Source: CAVQMC01 sp963713505 (GTDB lineage Bacteria; Bacteroidota; Ignavibacteria; Ignavibacteriales; Ignavibacteriaceae). From it: a stretch of 64,000 nt of DNA. This document shows positions 1 to 10,376 of the stretch, piece by piece; positions within the stretch are counted from its first letter, which is position 1, and every line of letters begins with the position of its first letter. Location of the stretch: positions 1-64,000 of the forward strand of contig CAVQMC010000020.1 in assembly GCA_963713505.1 (NCBI GenBank), given 5' to 3'. A program made the position numbers and the translations under genes. The notes under the pieces are model-generated. The model saw only the letters and a list, made by a program, of their open reading frames with translations. It ran no database searches and was not told the origin of the DNA.

Positions 1-1217
1 TTCCCGACGCTTCCAAATTTATAATCATCAAGTCTGTTGCCAACTAATACTGGAGATGATTCAGTTAATCCGTAACCTTCAATTATTAATATCCCTACTG
101 CTTCAAAGAATTCACCTAAATCTTTTGAAAGTGCAGCACCACCGGAAATAAAAAATCTTAAATTTCCACCTGTTCTTTCACGTATTTTTTTAAATACTAA
201 TTTATCTGCTGTTTTATGTTTAAGTTTTAAAACAGTGGATAGTTTATTCTCTTTTCTTGCTTTATGATATTGTTTCCCATTTCAATTGCCCAGTAAAATA
301 TTTTTTGTTTCTTTTCACTTTGGCTTTCGATGTTCTTTATAATTCTTGAATGAATTCTTTCAAATAATCTGGGAACAGTAGTTAAAAGAGTTGGTTTTAC
401 TTCAACTAAATTCTGTGCAACCGATTCGATACTTTCAGCAAAATAAACTGTGCTTCCGGCTGAGAAAGCTGTGTAGTAACCGCCCATTCTTTCAAATATA
501 TGACACAAAGGAAGGAACGAAAGAAAAACATCCGTTTCTGTAATTCGATAAGAAGATAATGCTGCTTGCACATTGGAAAAAATATTTTTATGAGAAAGCA
601 TTACTCCTTTTGGTTCGCCTGTAGTTCCCGAAGTATAAATGATAGTGCAAAGATCATCTTCTTTAACTTTCTTAATACTGTCTGTTAAATGATTCGGATG
701 ATTTTGTTTGAAAATCGTTCCCATTTCTTGAATATTCTTTAAAAGAATGAAGCGAAGGAACATCTTGAATTAAGTCCTTTTCATTTAAGAATAATGATGA
801 ATTGAAGATACCGGCAGTTATCGCGAATCTTTAAAATTTTATTTAATTGAAATTTATTGGAGACAATTATTCCTTTTGATTCTGAGTTATTTAGAATAAA
901 TTCAACTGAATCTGAAGTTAAAGAAGGATAGAGACGGAACATCAACTGCACCAAGACATGTAATTGCCATATCAGCATAAACCCATTCCGGCCTGTTTTC
1001 GGAAATGATAGCAATTTTATCATCTGGCTGAATATTTAACGCTGCTAATCCATAAGCAAATTCACATGTTTCAATGTTTTAATTGTTTATAGGTTATTCC
1101 GGCATATTTGCCATCAACTTTCTGCTGCATAATATATTTGGTTGGAATATCTTCATATTTTTTGGTAAGATTAACGAACAACTCGGGAACAGTTTTGCTC
1201 TGACTAGCCTCCGACAT
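1..1217 (-). CDS. Long-chain acyl-CoA synthetase (AMP-binding), partial, frameshifted
   Basis: Activates fatty acids to acyl-CoA through an acyl-adenylate. The reading frame starts at the ATG at 1217 behind a GAGGAGA ribosome site and runs off the left edge, so the C-terminal domain is missing. Across three frames the order expected for the family appears: an N-terminal quinone- or fatty-acid-ligase lead, YADMAI-type core, the P-loop YTSGTTGEPKGVMLSH (about 610-560), FLPLCHIFERMGG, TTVPRLFERI, and ISGGAALS then EGYGLTESSPV near the edge. Frame changes are needed near 1080, 970-760 and 230. Because every conserved block survives in order, these look like base-call errors, not a dead gene. The family (eukaryote-like FAA1/FadD type) is firm; chain-length preference cannot be told. 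Confidence 0.9.
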
Positions 1218-1409
1218 CAATTCTCCTCTGTTTTAATTTGGAATATTACATTTTGAAAGAATTAATTCTTTTATGAATGTAACAATATTAAATTCAGCAA
1301 AGGCAAAAATACAATCAAATATTTAATTAACAAAGGCAATTATTTAAAATCTAATCTTTTTTTCTTACTGCAGTAATTATTTGAACTGGTTGTTTATAAG
1401 CACTTTAAA

Positions 1410-1441
1410 TTGCTTAATTACGCTAAATACTTTAATTTTGC
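1410..1441 (+). promoter_or_regulatory. Candidate Bacteroidota-type promoter for sucC
   Basis: A TAATTTTGC box at 1433-1441 fits the Bacteroidota -7 consensus TAnnTTTG, with a TTG at 1410-1412 about 20 bases upstream, close to the usual -33/-7 spacing. It lies about 80 bases before the sucC start. It is a pattern match only. The rest of the gap 1218-1409 shows nothing else recognisable. Confidence 0.35.
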
Positions 1442-1521
1442 ATAAGTTTTATTTGAAATTAACTAAATTCAAAGCAATTAATATTTTTTGCTGCGGAAAT
1501 TAAAAATTCAGAGGAAATTCA

Positions 1522-2691
1522 ATGAAAATACATGAGTATCAAGCTAAAGAAATCCTAAGAAAATATAATGTTGCTGTTCCAAAAGGCGAAGTAGCATTTT
1601 CAGTTGATGAAGCCGTTCAAATTGCACAAGATAAAATAGAAGGAAATGTTTGGGTTGTAAAGGCTCAGATTCATGCCGGCGGAAGAGGTAAAGGCGGCGG
1701 TGTTAAGTTAGCAAGAAGTTTAGATGAAGTAAGACAATTAGCCGGAGAAATTTTGGGAATGAGATTAGTTACTCACCAAACCGGACCGGAAGGAAAAATC
1801 GTAAAAAGATTATTGATTGAACAAGGTATGAATATAGATCGAGAACTTTATGTAGGAATTACTTTAGACAGAGCTCAATCTAAAAATGTTGTAATGGTTT
1901 CTACCGAAGGCGGTATGGAAATTGAAAAAGTTGCTGCTGAAACTCCGGAAAAAATTGTTAAAGAAACCGTTGAACCTGAATTAGGATTGCAGGCTTATCA
2001 GGCAAGAAAATTAGCATTTGCTTTGGGACTTGAAGGTGCTCAAAATAAAAATGCAGTAAAATTTTTAATGGGATTATATAAAGCTTATGTAGGAACTGAT
2101 GCATCTCTTGCAGAAATAAATCCTTTGGTTGTTACAAAAGAAGGCGATGTTATTGCTTTGGATGCAAAAATGAATTTTGATGATAATGCATTAGAACGTC
2201 ATAAAGATATTTTAGAATATAGAGACCTTGATGAAGAAGATCCTTTGGAAATTGAAGCTTCAAAATTTAGTTTGAATTATATTAAATTAGACGGAAACGT
2301 CGGATGTATGGTTAACGGCGCAGGACTTGCAATGGCAACAATGGATATTATTAAATTAGCCGGCGGCGAACCTGCAAATTTTTTAGATGTCGGCGGCGGA
2401 GCAAATAAAACAACTGTTGCAAACGGATTTAAAATAATTTTATCCGATCCGAATGTTAAAGCAATTTTGATAAATATTTTCGGCGGTATTGTCAGATGCG
2501 ACAGAGTTGCACAAGGTGTTATAGATGCAGCAAAAGAAATGGAAGTTAAAGTTCCTATTGTTGTTAGACTTGAAGGGACAAATGCGGAAGAAGCCGGTGT
2601 ATTATTAAATGAATCCGGTTTAAATTTTGAAGTTGCTTCAAGCTTAAAAGATGCTGCAGAAAAAGTAACTTCTGTTCTGACTGTATATTAA
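1522..2691 (+). CDS. sucC: Succinyl-CoA ligase (ADP-forming), beta subunit
   Basis: Beta subunit of succinyl-CoA synthetase, which makes ATP from succinyl-CoA in the TCA cycle (or runs in reverse for CoA activation). The protein is 389 residues, the normal length, and intact. It opens with MKIHEYQAKEILRKYNV, has the ATP-grasp glycine loop HAGGRGKGGGVK at residues 51-62, the hinge EINPLVV near 200, and the C-terminal ligase domain with FLDVGGGA and FGGIVRCDRVAQG. A GAGGAAAT ribosome site precedes the ATG. The alpha subunit gene sucD is not next to it in this window; the gene is alone between a candidate promoter and a strong terminator. Confidence 0.97.
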   Translation: MKIHEYQAKEILRKYNVAVPKGEVAFSVDEAVQIAQDKIEGNVWVVKAQIHAGGRGKGGGVKLARSLDEVRQLAGEILGMRLVTHQTGPEGKIVKRLLIEQGMNIDRELYVGITLDRAQSKNVVMVSTEGGMEIEKVAAETPEKIVKETVEPELGLQAYQARKLAFALGLEGAQNKNAVKFLMGLYKAYVGTDASLAEINPLVVTKEGDVIALDAKMNFDDNALERHKDILEYRDLDEEDPLEIEASKFSLNYIKLDGNVGCMVNGAGLAMATMDIIKLAGGEPANFLDVGGGANKTTVANGFKIILSDPNVKAILINIFGGIVRCDRVAQGVIDAAKEMEVKVPIVVRLEGTNAEEAGVLLNESGLNFEVASSLKDAAEKVTSVLTVY

Positions 2692-2718
2692 CAAATAGAA
2701 TAAATTTGATTATTTTGT

Positions 2719-2750
2719 AAAAACCGCTATAATTTTGTAGCGGTTTTTTA
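2719..2750 (+). terminator. Rho-independent terminator after sucC
   Basis: An 11-base arm AAAAACCGCTA pairs with TAGCGGTTTTT across an 8-base loop, ending in a T run. It sits 28 bases after the sucC stop, so sucC is transcribed as a single gene. Confidence 0.85.
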
Positions 2751-2887
2751 TTTGAAAATATTTAAAAGTCAAGTAAGTATTTACTTAAAAAATTAATCTT
2801 ATAAATCAACTTGAAAATCATCTTGCATTTATTCATTATTAGTAATACATTTTTTAGAAATTTTTCAAATATGCGGAGATATTTTTA

Positions 2888-4307
2888 ATGTCCTTTTTTG
2901 ATCATGAATTTAATTCCGATGATAATTTTCAGAACAGTGAATTTGAAATTTCCAAAGAGATTAAACGCTGCAGAGATTTAATTGAATCAGGAAGCATTTA
3001 TGATATGAGTGAGACTATTGAAGAAGTAGCTCAATTATGTTTGGATTACGACCGATACGAGGATGCCTTATATTTTATTGAAACTTTATTAAGAATTTCT
3101 CCATATAATTCTGATCATTGGCTTAAAAAAGGAATTGCACAAAACGGGTTATTCAAATTTAGCGAAGCAATAGACAGTTACGAACAGGCTTTATCATTAA
3201 ATCCAAGTGATACAGAAACATTAATTAGTAAAGCCGGAGCTGAAGAAAATTTAGGTTTATTGGATAAAGCACAAAATTCTTTAATTACTGCTTTAAATGT
3301 AGATCCTTATAATGATGAAGTATTATTCGGACTTGGAATTTTATTTCAGCGACAGGAAAAATTCTCGGATGCTATTTCATATTTTATGAAATCAATCGAA
3401 TATGAACCTGCTTATTCCGATGCTTATTATGAAATCGGCTATTGTTATGAAAATTTAGGAAACTTTGAAGAATCCCTAAATTATTATGATAAATTTCTAG
3501 ATATTGAACCATACAACGCAAACGGCTGGTACAACCGCGGAATTGTTTTGGTTAAAATGAATAAACTTGAAAAAGCAATTGATAGTTATGATTTGGCAAT
3601 TGCTATCAGAAAAGATTTTGCAAGTGCACTTTTCAACAGAGGAAATGCACTGGCAGATTTGGGAAGATACTCACAAGCTCTGGAAAGTTTTAAATCTGCT
3701 TATGAAATCGATAACAGCGACGAAGCTACTTGTTTTAATATTGCAAATATATACGAAGAACTAGGTGAAATTGTAAATGCAGTTAAATTCTATACCGAAG
3801 CAATTAAAATAAATGAAGAATATTATGAAGCTTATTTGGCTAGAGGATTTTGTTATGATTCAATCGGAAAATATCAAAATGCTTTAAGAGATTTTAATAA
3901 AGCGATTACTTTGTCACAAGATAATGCCGAAGCATGGTATGCAAAAGCAGATCTTGAATATTCGCTTGGCAAATTGAAGGAAGCAACTGCAAGTTATAAA
4001 GAAGCGATTAGAATTGAGCCAAATAATTATGAAATATGGTTTAATTATGCAGAAACATTGTTTGAAATGGGTGAATGGCTCGAAACATTAAAAGCGTTTG
4101 ATAAATGTATTGAACTTAATCCGAGTGATGCAAATTCATATCTATGGTAAAGCAAAAGTTAATTTCGTTTTAAGCCGTACGCAGGATGCAGTTGATTGTT
4201 TAAAGAAAGCATTTTCTTTAGATCCAGGAATTAGAAACGAGTTTGCTAAAGAATATCCGGAGGTTAAATCCTCCAAGCTTTTCAAAAAACTCCTTGGAGA
4301 AATTTAA
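2888..4307 (+). CDS. Tetratricopeptide-repeat protein (one frameshift)
   Basis: A soluble protein built almost wholly of TPR units (about eleven 34-residue repeats, with recurrent NRGNAL, LNPSD, YDEALFGLG-like helices), so a scaffold for protein-protein contact; partner unknown. It has no signal peptide or membrane segment. The main frame runs 2888-4150 and ends ...NPSDANSYLW; the continuation YGKAKVNFVLSRTQDA to LLGEI lies in the next frame up to 4307, so one indel falls at about 4135-4148. The full protein would be about 472 residues. TPR proteins of this type are common in Bacteroidota; a specific function cannot be given. Confidence 0.88.
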
Positions 4308-4425
4308 TTCTCGTCTAAGTCACAAAGAAAAAAAATATTTTTATATAATTTCTAGGATAAATTATAAAGTATTTATAATTTTATGTTTATTTAATTTATT
4401 GGGAAAAATGAAAAATTCTTACCAT

Positions 4426-5284
4426 ATGGCAACAAAAATATTTAGGATTGATTGGACATCCGATAAAACATTCCTATTCTCCCTTTATTCATAATGTTGC
4501 AATCGAACTTAAAAAATTGGATTATATTTATCTTCCTTTTGATGTCCCAGCTTCAAATTTAAGAAATGCTTTAAGAGGAATGAACGCACTTGGTATAAAA
4601 GGTTTTAATGTTACAATTCCTCATAAAGAAAATATTCTGCAGTATATGAATGATCTTTCCGAAGAAGCCTCTATAATTGGTTCGATAAATACGGTTGTAA
4701 ATGATTTAGGGAAAATAACAGGGTACAATACGGATGTAATGGGAGCTCTTGAAAGTTTATCTCCTTTTAAAGATGAAATTAATGGGAAAGATGTTAGTAT
4801 AGTTGGAGCAGGAGGTTCTGCCAGAGCTGTTATTTATGTTTTGATTAGGCACTTCAAACCAAAAACTATAAATATTATTAATAGAACTGAGCAGAAAGCA
4901 GAGAGTTTAAAAGAATATTTTAAAGACAAGATGAAATTTGATTCTTTCAAAACATTATGAATTATTTCCGCCGGATCTTAGTGGATGTATTTAAAGGTTC
5001 CAAGTTAATTAGTTAATGCTACTCCGGTTGGAATGTTTCCCGAAACTGATGATTCAATAACGAGTTTAGAAAAATCTTTTGGTAAGAACCAGATTGTTTT
5101 TGATTTAGTTTATAATCCTCCTCAAACTAAACTTTTAAAAATTGCCGCTTCAAGAGGTGCAAAAACAATTGATGGATTAAAAATGCTGATTTATCAAGCT
5201 TCTAAATCATTTGAATTATGGACGGGAGAGCAATTGCCGATTGAGCAGCTTCAGAAATCGCTTCAACTGTTTATAACAACTTAA
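4426..5284 (+). CDS. aroE: Shikimate dehydrogenase, frameshifted
   Basis: Reduces 3-dehydroshikimate with NADPH in chorismate synthesis. Conserved blocks are all present: GLIGHPIKHSYSPFIHN (shikimate site), GFNVTIPHKE with the catalytic Lys, GSINTVVND, GYNTD, the NADP loop VGAGGSARAV and the C-terminal DLVYNPPQTKLL. The best start is the ATG at 4426 (MATKIF...), which needs removal of one base near 4440 to join the conserved frame; ATG 4408 is an alternative. A second break lies between about 4955 and 5035, where the frame ends after ...KFDSFKTL and resumes at ...ATPVGMFPETDDS. The restored length is about 286 residues, normal for AroE. It converges on the next gene with only 4 bases between the stops. 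Confidence 0.92.
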
Positions 5285-5288
5285 ATTA

Positions 5289-6485
5289 TTAACCTTTTAA
5301 CTTGCCTAAAGCTTCCTTAATTCTATCAACGGCTTCATTTAAATTAACCATAGAAGTTGCATAAGAAAACCTGATGTAACCTTCGCTGCCGAAAGCACTT
5401 CCGGGAACTGCTGCAACCTTTGCTTGATATAATAAATACATGGAAAGATCAAAAGAATTTTCGATTCTCATTACATCTGTGGACATTCCAAAATAACGGG
5501 AAATATCAGGAAATAGATAAAAAGCACCCTCAGGTTTGTAACAGCTAATTCCTTTAATTGAAGTTAATTCTTGGTATAAATAATTTCTTCTTTCTTCAAA
5601 CTTATTTCTCATTTCAATTATTGCATCTTGCGGACCTTCCAAAGCTTCCATTGCTGCATATTGAGAAATTGATGAAGCATTTGATGTGCTGTGACTTTGA
5701 ATTTTATTAATTCCTTTTATTACTTCAACCGGACCGGCAGTAAAACCAATTCGCCAGCCAGTCATAGAATAAGCTTTTGAAACACCGTTTACAACAATTG
5801 TTTTCTCTTTTAATTCTTTGCTTAAAGATGCAAAACTTACAAACTCAAAATTATCATAAACAAGTTTTTCATAAATCTCATCGGAAATTATATAAATATC
5901 TTTATCGGCAATAACTTCTGCAATAGCTTCCAATTCATTTTTTGTATAAGCAGATCCTGTTGGATTTGAAGGATTACATAAAATTAAAACTTTTGTTTTA
6001 TCTGTTACTGCAGCTTTTAATTGTGCCGGTGTAATCTTAAAACCATTTTGTGCATGAGTTGGAATTATAACTGTTTTACCGTGAGCTAATTTTACCATTT
6101 CGGGATAAGAAACCCAATATGGCGAAGAGAAAATAACTTCGTCGCCGTTATTTACAATAGTATGAATTGCATTAAACAAACTTTGTTTTGCTCCGTTCGA
6201 TGCAATTATTTCATCAAGAGAGTAATCAAGATTATTATCTTGTCTGAATTTATGTGCAATAGCTTTTCTTAATTCAACAGTTCCTGCATTTATGGTATAC
6301 TTAGTATGATTTTCGTTAATTGCTCTAATTGCGGCATCTTTAATGTTTTGCGGAGTAGGGAAGTCAGGTTCGCCAACACTTAAATCAATAACAGCAATTC
6401 CTTCCGATTTCATTTTCTTAGCTTCGGCAGCAACTTTCATTGTGGGAGATACAGTTATGCCGTTAATTCGTTCCGATACGAACAT
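5289..6485 (-). CDS. Aspartate aminotransferase, class I
   Basis: PLP enzyme that interconverts aspartate and oxaloacetate (AspAT I-gamma type), cytoplasmic. The start is set at the ATG at 6485 (MFVSERINGI), which has a GAGGGA ribosome site; a longer frame to 6632 has no such support. The protein is 398 residues and intact, with VGEPDFPTP, NPSNPTG, SDEIYEKLVYD, the PLP lysine K237 in VVNGVSKAYSMTGWRIGF, and the C-terminal IRFSYATS arginine. A second, more divergent aminotransferase lies 2.6 kb away next to pckA. A prephenate-transaminase side activity, known in related enzymes, is possible. Confidence 0.93.
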   Translation of the reverse strand: MFVSERINGITVSPTMKVAAEAKKMKSEGIAVIDLSVGEPDFPTPQNIKDAAIRAINENHTKYTINAGTVELRKAIAHKFRQDNNLDYSLDEIIASNGAKQSLFNAIHTIVNNGDEVIFSSPYWVSYPEMVKLAHGKTVIIPTHAQNGFKITPAQLKAAVTDKTKVLILCNPSNPTGSAYTKNELEAIAEVIADKDIYIISDEIYEKLVYDNFEFVSFASLSKELKEKTIVVNGVSKAYSMTGWRIGFTAGPVEVIKGINKIQSHSTSNASSISQYAAMEALEGPQDAIIEMRNKFEERRNYLYQELTSIKGISCYKPEGAFYLFPDISRYFGMSTDVMRIENSFDLSMYLLYQAKVAAVPGSAFGSEGYIRFSYATSMVNLNEAVDRIKEALGKLKG

Positions 6486-6696
6486 AGTTCCCTCTTGTAG
6501 AAATTTAATATTAGTTAATTTGAAGTGGAAAAGGATCAAACAAATTGGATTAAATATACAATTAGAAAATTTAAATTGAAATGAATAATTAATTATTAGA
6601 AATATTTTTTTGTTGTTAATACTTGTGATCACATCAAAAATTTTACTTTTAATTATTTTTGATTAGATTAATATCACATTAAATAAGAGAAATATT

Positions 6697-7341
6697 ATGA
6701 AAGCAAAAAAGCTGCTTTTTGTTTTAACTTTATTATTCTCGATATCTACTTTTGCACAATCTAAACTTCCTAATAAACCTTATATTTCCGGCGGATTCGG
6801 AACTGCGGAGTTTAGCAGAAATCCTGCTAATAATGATCAAAATACTTTTTCTCTTTTATTCGGAATAGGCGGCGGAATTCCTGTTTATAAAAATTTGTCA
6901 TTGTACACTAAAATATCATATCAAAAAGAAGATAATTTTACTGCATATTTTGTTAATTCATACGGAGATAATATTCAGATAACAAATGAATTAACTCAGC
7001 TAAATGCTTCTTTCAGCAGATTAATATTCAATTTCGGTTTGCAGTTTTATTTTCCAATTGCAGAAAATTGGTTTTTAGGTTTTAACAGCGGAGTTTTATA
7101 TTCTTTAATAAATCAAGAAGCTTTTTTAACCAGCGGGGAATTATATTCAAAATTAAATAACGAAGGAACGTTCGGATATTTCGGCGGAGCAAGTTTGGAA
7201 AAACATATTGAAGATTCCGATTTTTCTGTTTATGGCGAAGCTCAATATAATTATGCCGATAACAATGCAATATTTTTTAGAAAAGCTTTCGATGGAATGA
7301 ATTATATGTTTGGGGTTAGGTATTATTTAAGTGGAAGATAA
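6697..7341 (+). CDS. Outer-membrane beta-barrel protein, unknown function
   Basis: A 214-residue protein with a clear signal peptide (KKLLFVLTLLFSISTFAQS) followed by alternating polar/hydrophobic stretches rich in Tyr, Phe and Gly (GGFGTAEFSR, LLFGIGGGIPVYKNLSLYTKISY) and ending in ...FGVRYYLSGR. That composition suits an 8- to 10-strand outer-membrane barrel of the OmpW/PF13505-like kind. It is divergent from the aminotransferase to its left and convergent with pckA to its right. No ligand or role can be assigned. Confidence 0.75.
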   Translation: MKAKKLLFVLTLLFSISTFAQSKLPNKPYISGGFGTAEFSRNPANNDQNTFSLLFGIGGGIPVYKNLSLYTKISYQKEDNFTAYFVNSYGDNIQITNELTQLNASFSRLIFNFGLQFYFPIAENWFLGFNSGVLYSLINQEAFLTSGELYSKLNNEGTFGYFGGASLEKHIEDSDFSVYGEAQYNYADNNAIFFRKAFDGMNYMFGVRYYLSGR

Positions 7342-7352
7342 GTTTAATTAAT

Positions 7353-7381
7353 AGTGTCTTGAGTAAAAAACCCAAGACACC
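7353..7381. terminator. Hairpin between convergent genes
   Basis: GTGTCTTG (7354-7361) pairs exactly with CAAGACAC (7373-7380) over a loop with an A run. It lies between two converging stop codons, so it may end transcription from both sides, but the T tract is poor. Confidence 0.5.
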
Positions 7382-7388
7382 ATAATAT

Positions 7389-9049
7389 TTATTTTACTTT
7401 TTTCAATCTTTTCGGACCTGCATTCTTAACTGCATCGGTAGTTCCTTTTTCAAACAGCTTAAAGTTTTCAATAAATCTTGCAGCTAAAGCATCGTATTTT
7501 TTCCAGTATTCATCTTTGTTTCCCCATGAACTGGAAGGATCCAAAACATCTTCCGGAACTTCAGGGCAAGATAAAGGAACTTCAAAACCGAATAATTCAT
7601 CTTTTCTGAATTTAACATTTTCAAGAGTTCCTTCTAATGCTGCATTCAGTAAGTTTCTTGTATGTCTTATGCTGATTCTTTTTCCGACTCCGAATCTACC
7701 GCCGACCCAGCCTGTATTTACAAGCCACACATTTGCATTATGTTTAAGCATTCTTTCTTTCAGCATTTGGGCATATTCGAAAGGATGTCTAACCATAAAC
7801 GGAGCTCCAAAACATGCACTGAAAGTAATCTGCGGTTCAATTCCCAATCCTATTTCAGTTCCGGCAATTTTAGAAGTGTAGCCGCTTATAAAATGATATT
7901 GAGCTTGTTCAGGATTTAGTTTTGCAATCGGAGGCATAACTCCTGAAGCATCGCAAGTTAAAAATATAATATTCTTTGGATGGGTTCTTACATAACCTTC
8001 AGAAACAATATTGGGAATAAATTCCGTCGGATATGAAGCTCTAGTATTTTCAGTTAACATATCATCATCAAGGTCAATAAATCTCGAAACCGGATCGAAT
8101 ACAACATTCTCTAAAATTGTACCGTAGCTTCTTGTAGTTTGATAAATTTCAGGTTCATTTTCCGGAGACAATCGGATAACTTTTGCATAGCATCCGCCTT
8201 CAAAATTAAATACTCCATCAGAACTCCAGCCATGCTCATCATCACCGATCAGCTGTCTTTTAGGATCAGCAGAGAGAGTTGTTTTCCCGGTTCCGCTTAA
8301 ACCAAAGAATAATGCAACATCGCCGTCCTTTCCAACATTTGCAGAACAATGCATTGGAAGAACATCTTGAAAAGTCAGCAAGAAATTTAAAACTGTAAAA
8401 ACGGATTTTTTAATTTCTCCGCCGTATGAAGAGTTGGCAATAATTGCAGTTTTTTCTGAAAAGTTTAAAATTATTGCAGTATCAGTTCTTGTTCCGTCAA
8501 TTTTAGGATCAACTTTAAATCCCGGTAAACAAATAACTGTAAAATCCGGGAATAAATTTCTTTAAAGTGTCTCTATCATTTGTAGTTATAAACATGTTTC
8601 TTGCAAAAAGACTATGCCATGCTTTTTCTGTAATAATACGTACAGGCATTTTATAATCAGGATCTGCTCCTGCATAACAATCCTGTACAAATAATTCTTC
8701 ATCCTGACAGTAAGCCTGAACTCTTGTTAGAATTTGATTAAATTTTTCAGGACTTGCCGGCCTATTGTAAACTCCCCACCAAATTTTATCGTCAGTCGTT
8801 TCTTCTTTAACTACAAATTTATCTGCCGCTGCACGAGCTGTATGTTTACCTGTATTTACAATAATAGGTCCGTGTGCAGCAATTTTTCCTTCATTTCTGA
8901 AAATAATTTCTTCATATAATGCAGATTCAGGTAGATTCCAGAAAACTCTATCAAGATAGACCAATCCGTGATTATCAAGTTTATAATCGGAAGCTAATTC
9001 CGCTAGCCTGCTTGGTTGCGGGTGTGTTGAATTCTAGATATTTACTCAT
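7389..9049 (-). CDS. pckA: ATP-dependent phosphoenolpyruvate carboxykinase, copy 1 (frameshifted)
   Basis: Converts oxaloacetate and ATP to PEP, CO2 and ADP (gluconeogenesis), or the reverse. Conserved parts: LPMHCSANVG, the P-loop FFGLSGTGKTTLS, kinase-2 IGDDEHGW, FNFEGGCYAK, ENTRASYP and GVGKRISI. The start ATG at 9049 overlaps the stop of the upstream aminotransferase as ATGA, implying translational coupling. Frame changes are needed near 9005 (N-terminus) and near 8560; the stretch 8382-8514 is coding without its own start. The substrate-binding segment reads HTARAAADKF where copy 2 (48219) has HTGRSPNDKF: the Arg is kept but the GRSP context is lost. Restored length is about 553 residues, slightly longer than the family norm because of a basic tail. 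Confidence 0.93.
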
Positions 9050-10264
9050 GACCAATCCCTCACTAATTTACGATCGCCAATATAAAGTTCATTAGGTGAA
9101 TTCGGATCGAGTGCCCATTTCATTCTTTCAATTCCTTCGGTAATATCTTTTATTGATCCGCAGTAGCTTAATCTTAAATAACCTTCCAAACCGAATTCGG
9201 CTCCCGGAACAGTAAGTACTTGAACTTTATCAATTAAAAATTCCGAAAGCTTATTTGAATTTTTATTGTATACACTAAAATCAGCAAAACAATAAAATGT
9301 TCCGTCCGGTTTAGTTACTTTAACACCATCAAATGATTTTAAAAGATCGATTAGAACATTACGATTATTTTCCAAAGTAACGCGTAAACTTTCTACTCCG
9401 GATTGGATTCCATTCAAAGCTCCGGCTGCTGCTTTTTGCAAAACAACGGAAGGGTCCGGAAGTTTGGTGGCTTTGAATATTTGTCATTGCTTCAATAAGT
9501 TTTTTATTTGCAACTGCCCAGCCGATTCTAAACCCAGTCATTGCATACTGTTTGGAAACTCCGTTGATAACAATCAGCTTGGAATTTTCATCAGCTTTTT
9601 TTGCATAGTTGTAACAGTTAATTGGTTTTTTACCGTCAAATATTAAACGATGATAAATATCATCCATAATGAGATAAATATCTTTCTTTTCACAGAATTG
9701 AACAATGTCCGAAATAAATTCTTCCGAATACATTGCTCCGGTAGGATTGTTCGGACTGTTAATAATAATTGCTTTTGTATAAGAACCAACTTTCTGTTCA
9801 ATGTCTTGAATTCTCGGATAAAAAGTTCCGTCTTCCGGCAGAACCGGAACTCCGATTGCTCCGCATAATTTTGCCATTTCAGGATAACTTACCCAATAAG
9901 GAGCAGGGTAAAGTACTTCTTCCTGAGGATTTAGAATTGCCTGCAAAGCTACCATAATTGCCTGTTTTGCGCCGCCGGAAGCCATAACATTTTCCGGTGC
10001 AACTTTTCTATCATAAAACTCTTCGGTGTAACGGATTATAGCTTTTTTTAATGCCGGTATTCCGTCGGCAGGCGTGTATCTAACTTCAGCAGAATTTAAT
10101 AAAGAAGCTGCTGAAAGTATTGCATCCATCGGAGCTTTACTTTTAGGTTCTCCACCGCCTAAATGAATTACAGGTTCTCCTTTTTCTCGAAGGATTGCTG
10201 CTTTTTCATTTAATTTAAGTGTTGGCGAGGCACTGATTGATCTTGCTATTTGACTTAGACTCAT
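9046..10264 (-). CDS. Aminotransferase class I/II, aspartate-aminotransferase-like (frameshifted)
   Basis: A PLP-fold I enzyme of about 406 residues, related to the aspartate aminotransferase at 5289 but distinct: the usual GEPDFPTP is GGGEPKSKAP. Kept motifs are YPAPYWVSYPEM, NSPNNPTGAMYS, IMDDIYHRLIFDG, the PLP lysine K238 in VINGVSKQYAMTGFRIGW, and LRLSYCGS near the end. One indel near 9455 splits the gene; ...NIQSHQTSG must join ...LQKAAAGALNGIQSG. Its TGA overlaps the pckA start, so the pair is co-translated. The natural inference is that it supplies oxaloacetate from an amino acid to PEP carboxykinase, but substrate identity is not proven by sequence. Confidence 0.9.
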
Positions 10265-10376
10265 GGTTTCTCCCCGGTTTTTTAAGCCGCTGTAAAAGTA
10301 TAAAAATTTGCATATGTAAATTATTTCTACTTTAAGATATAAGCAAGAAAATTAGTATTAATTTTAAGAAAATCTT

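Noticed and set aside
7516..7881. 121-codon plus-strand frame opposite pckA
   Set aside because: It lies wholly inside the intact-looking antisense of the carboxykinase C-terminal domain; its residues are just the complement of a strongly conserved gene.
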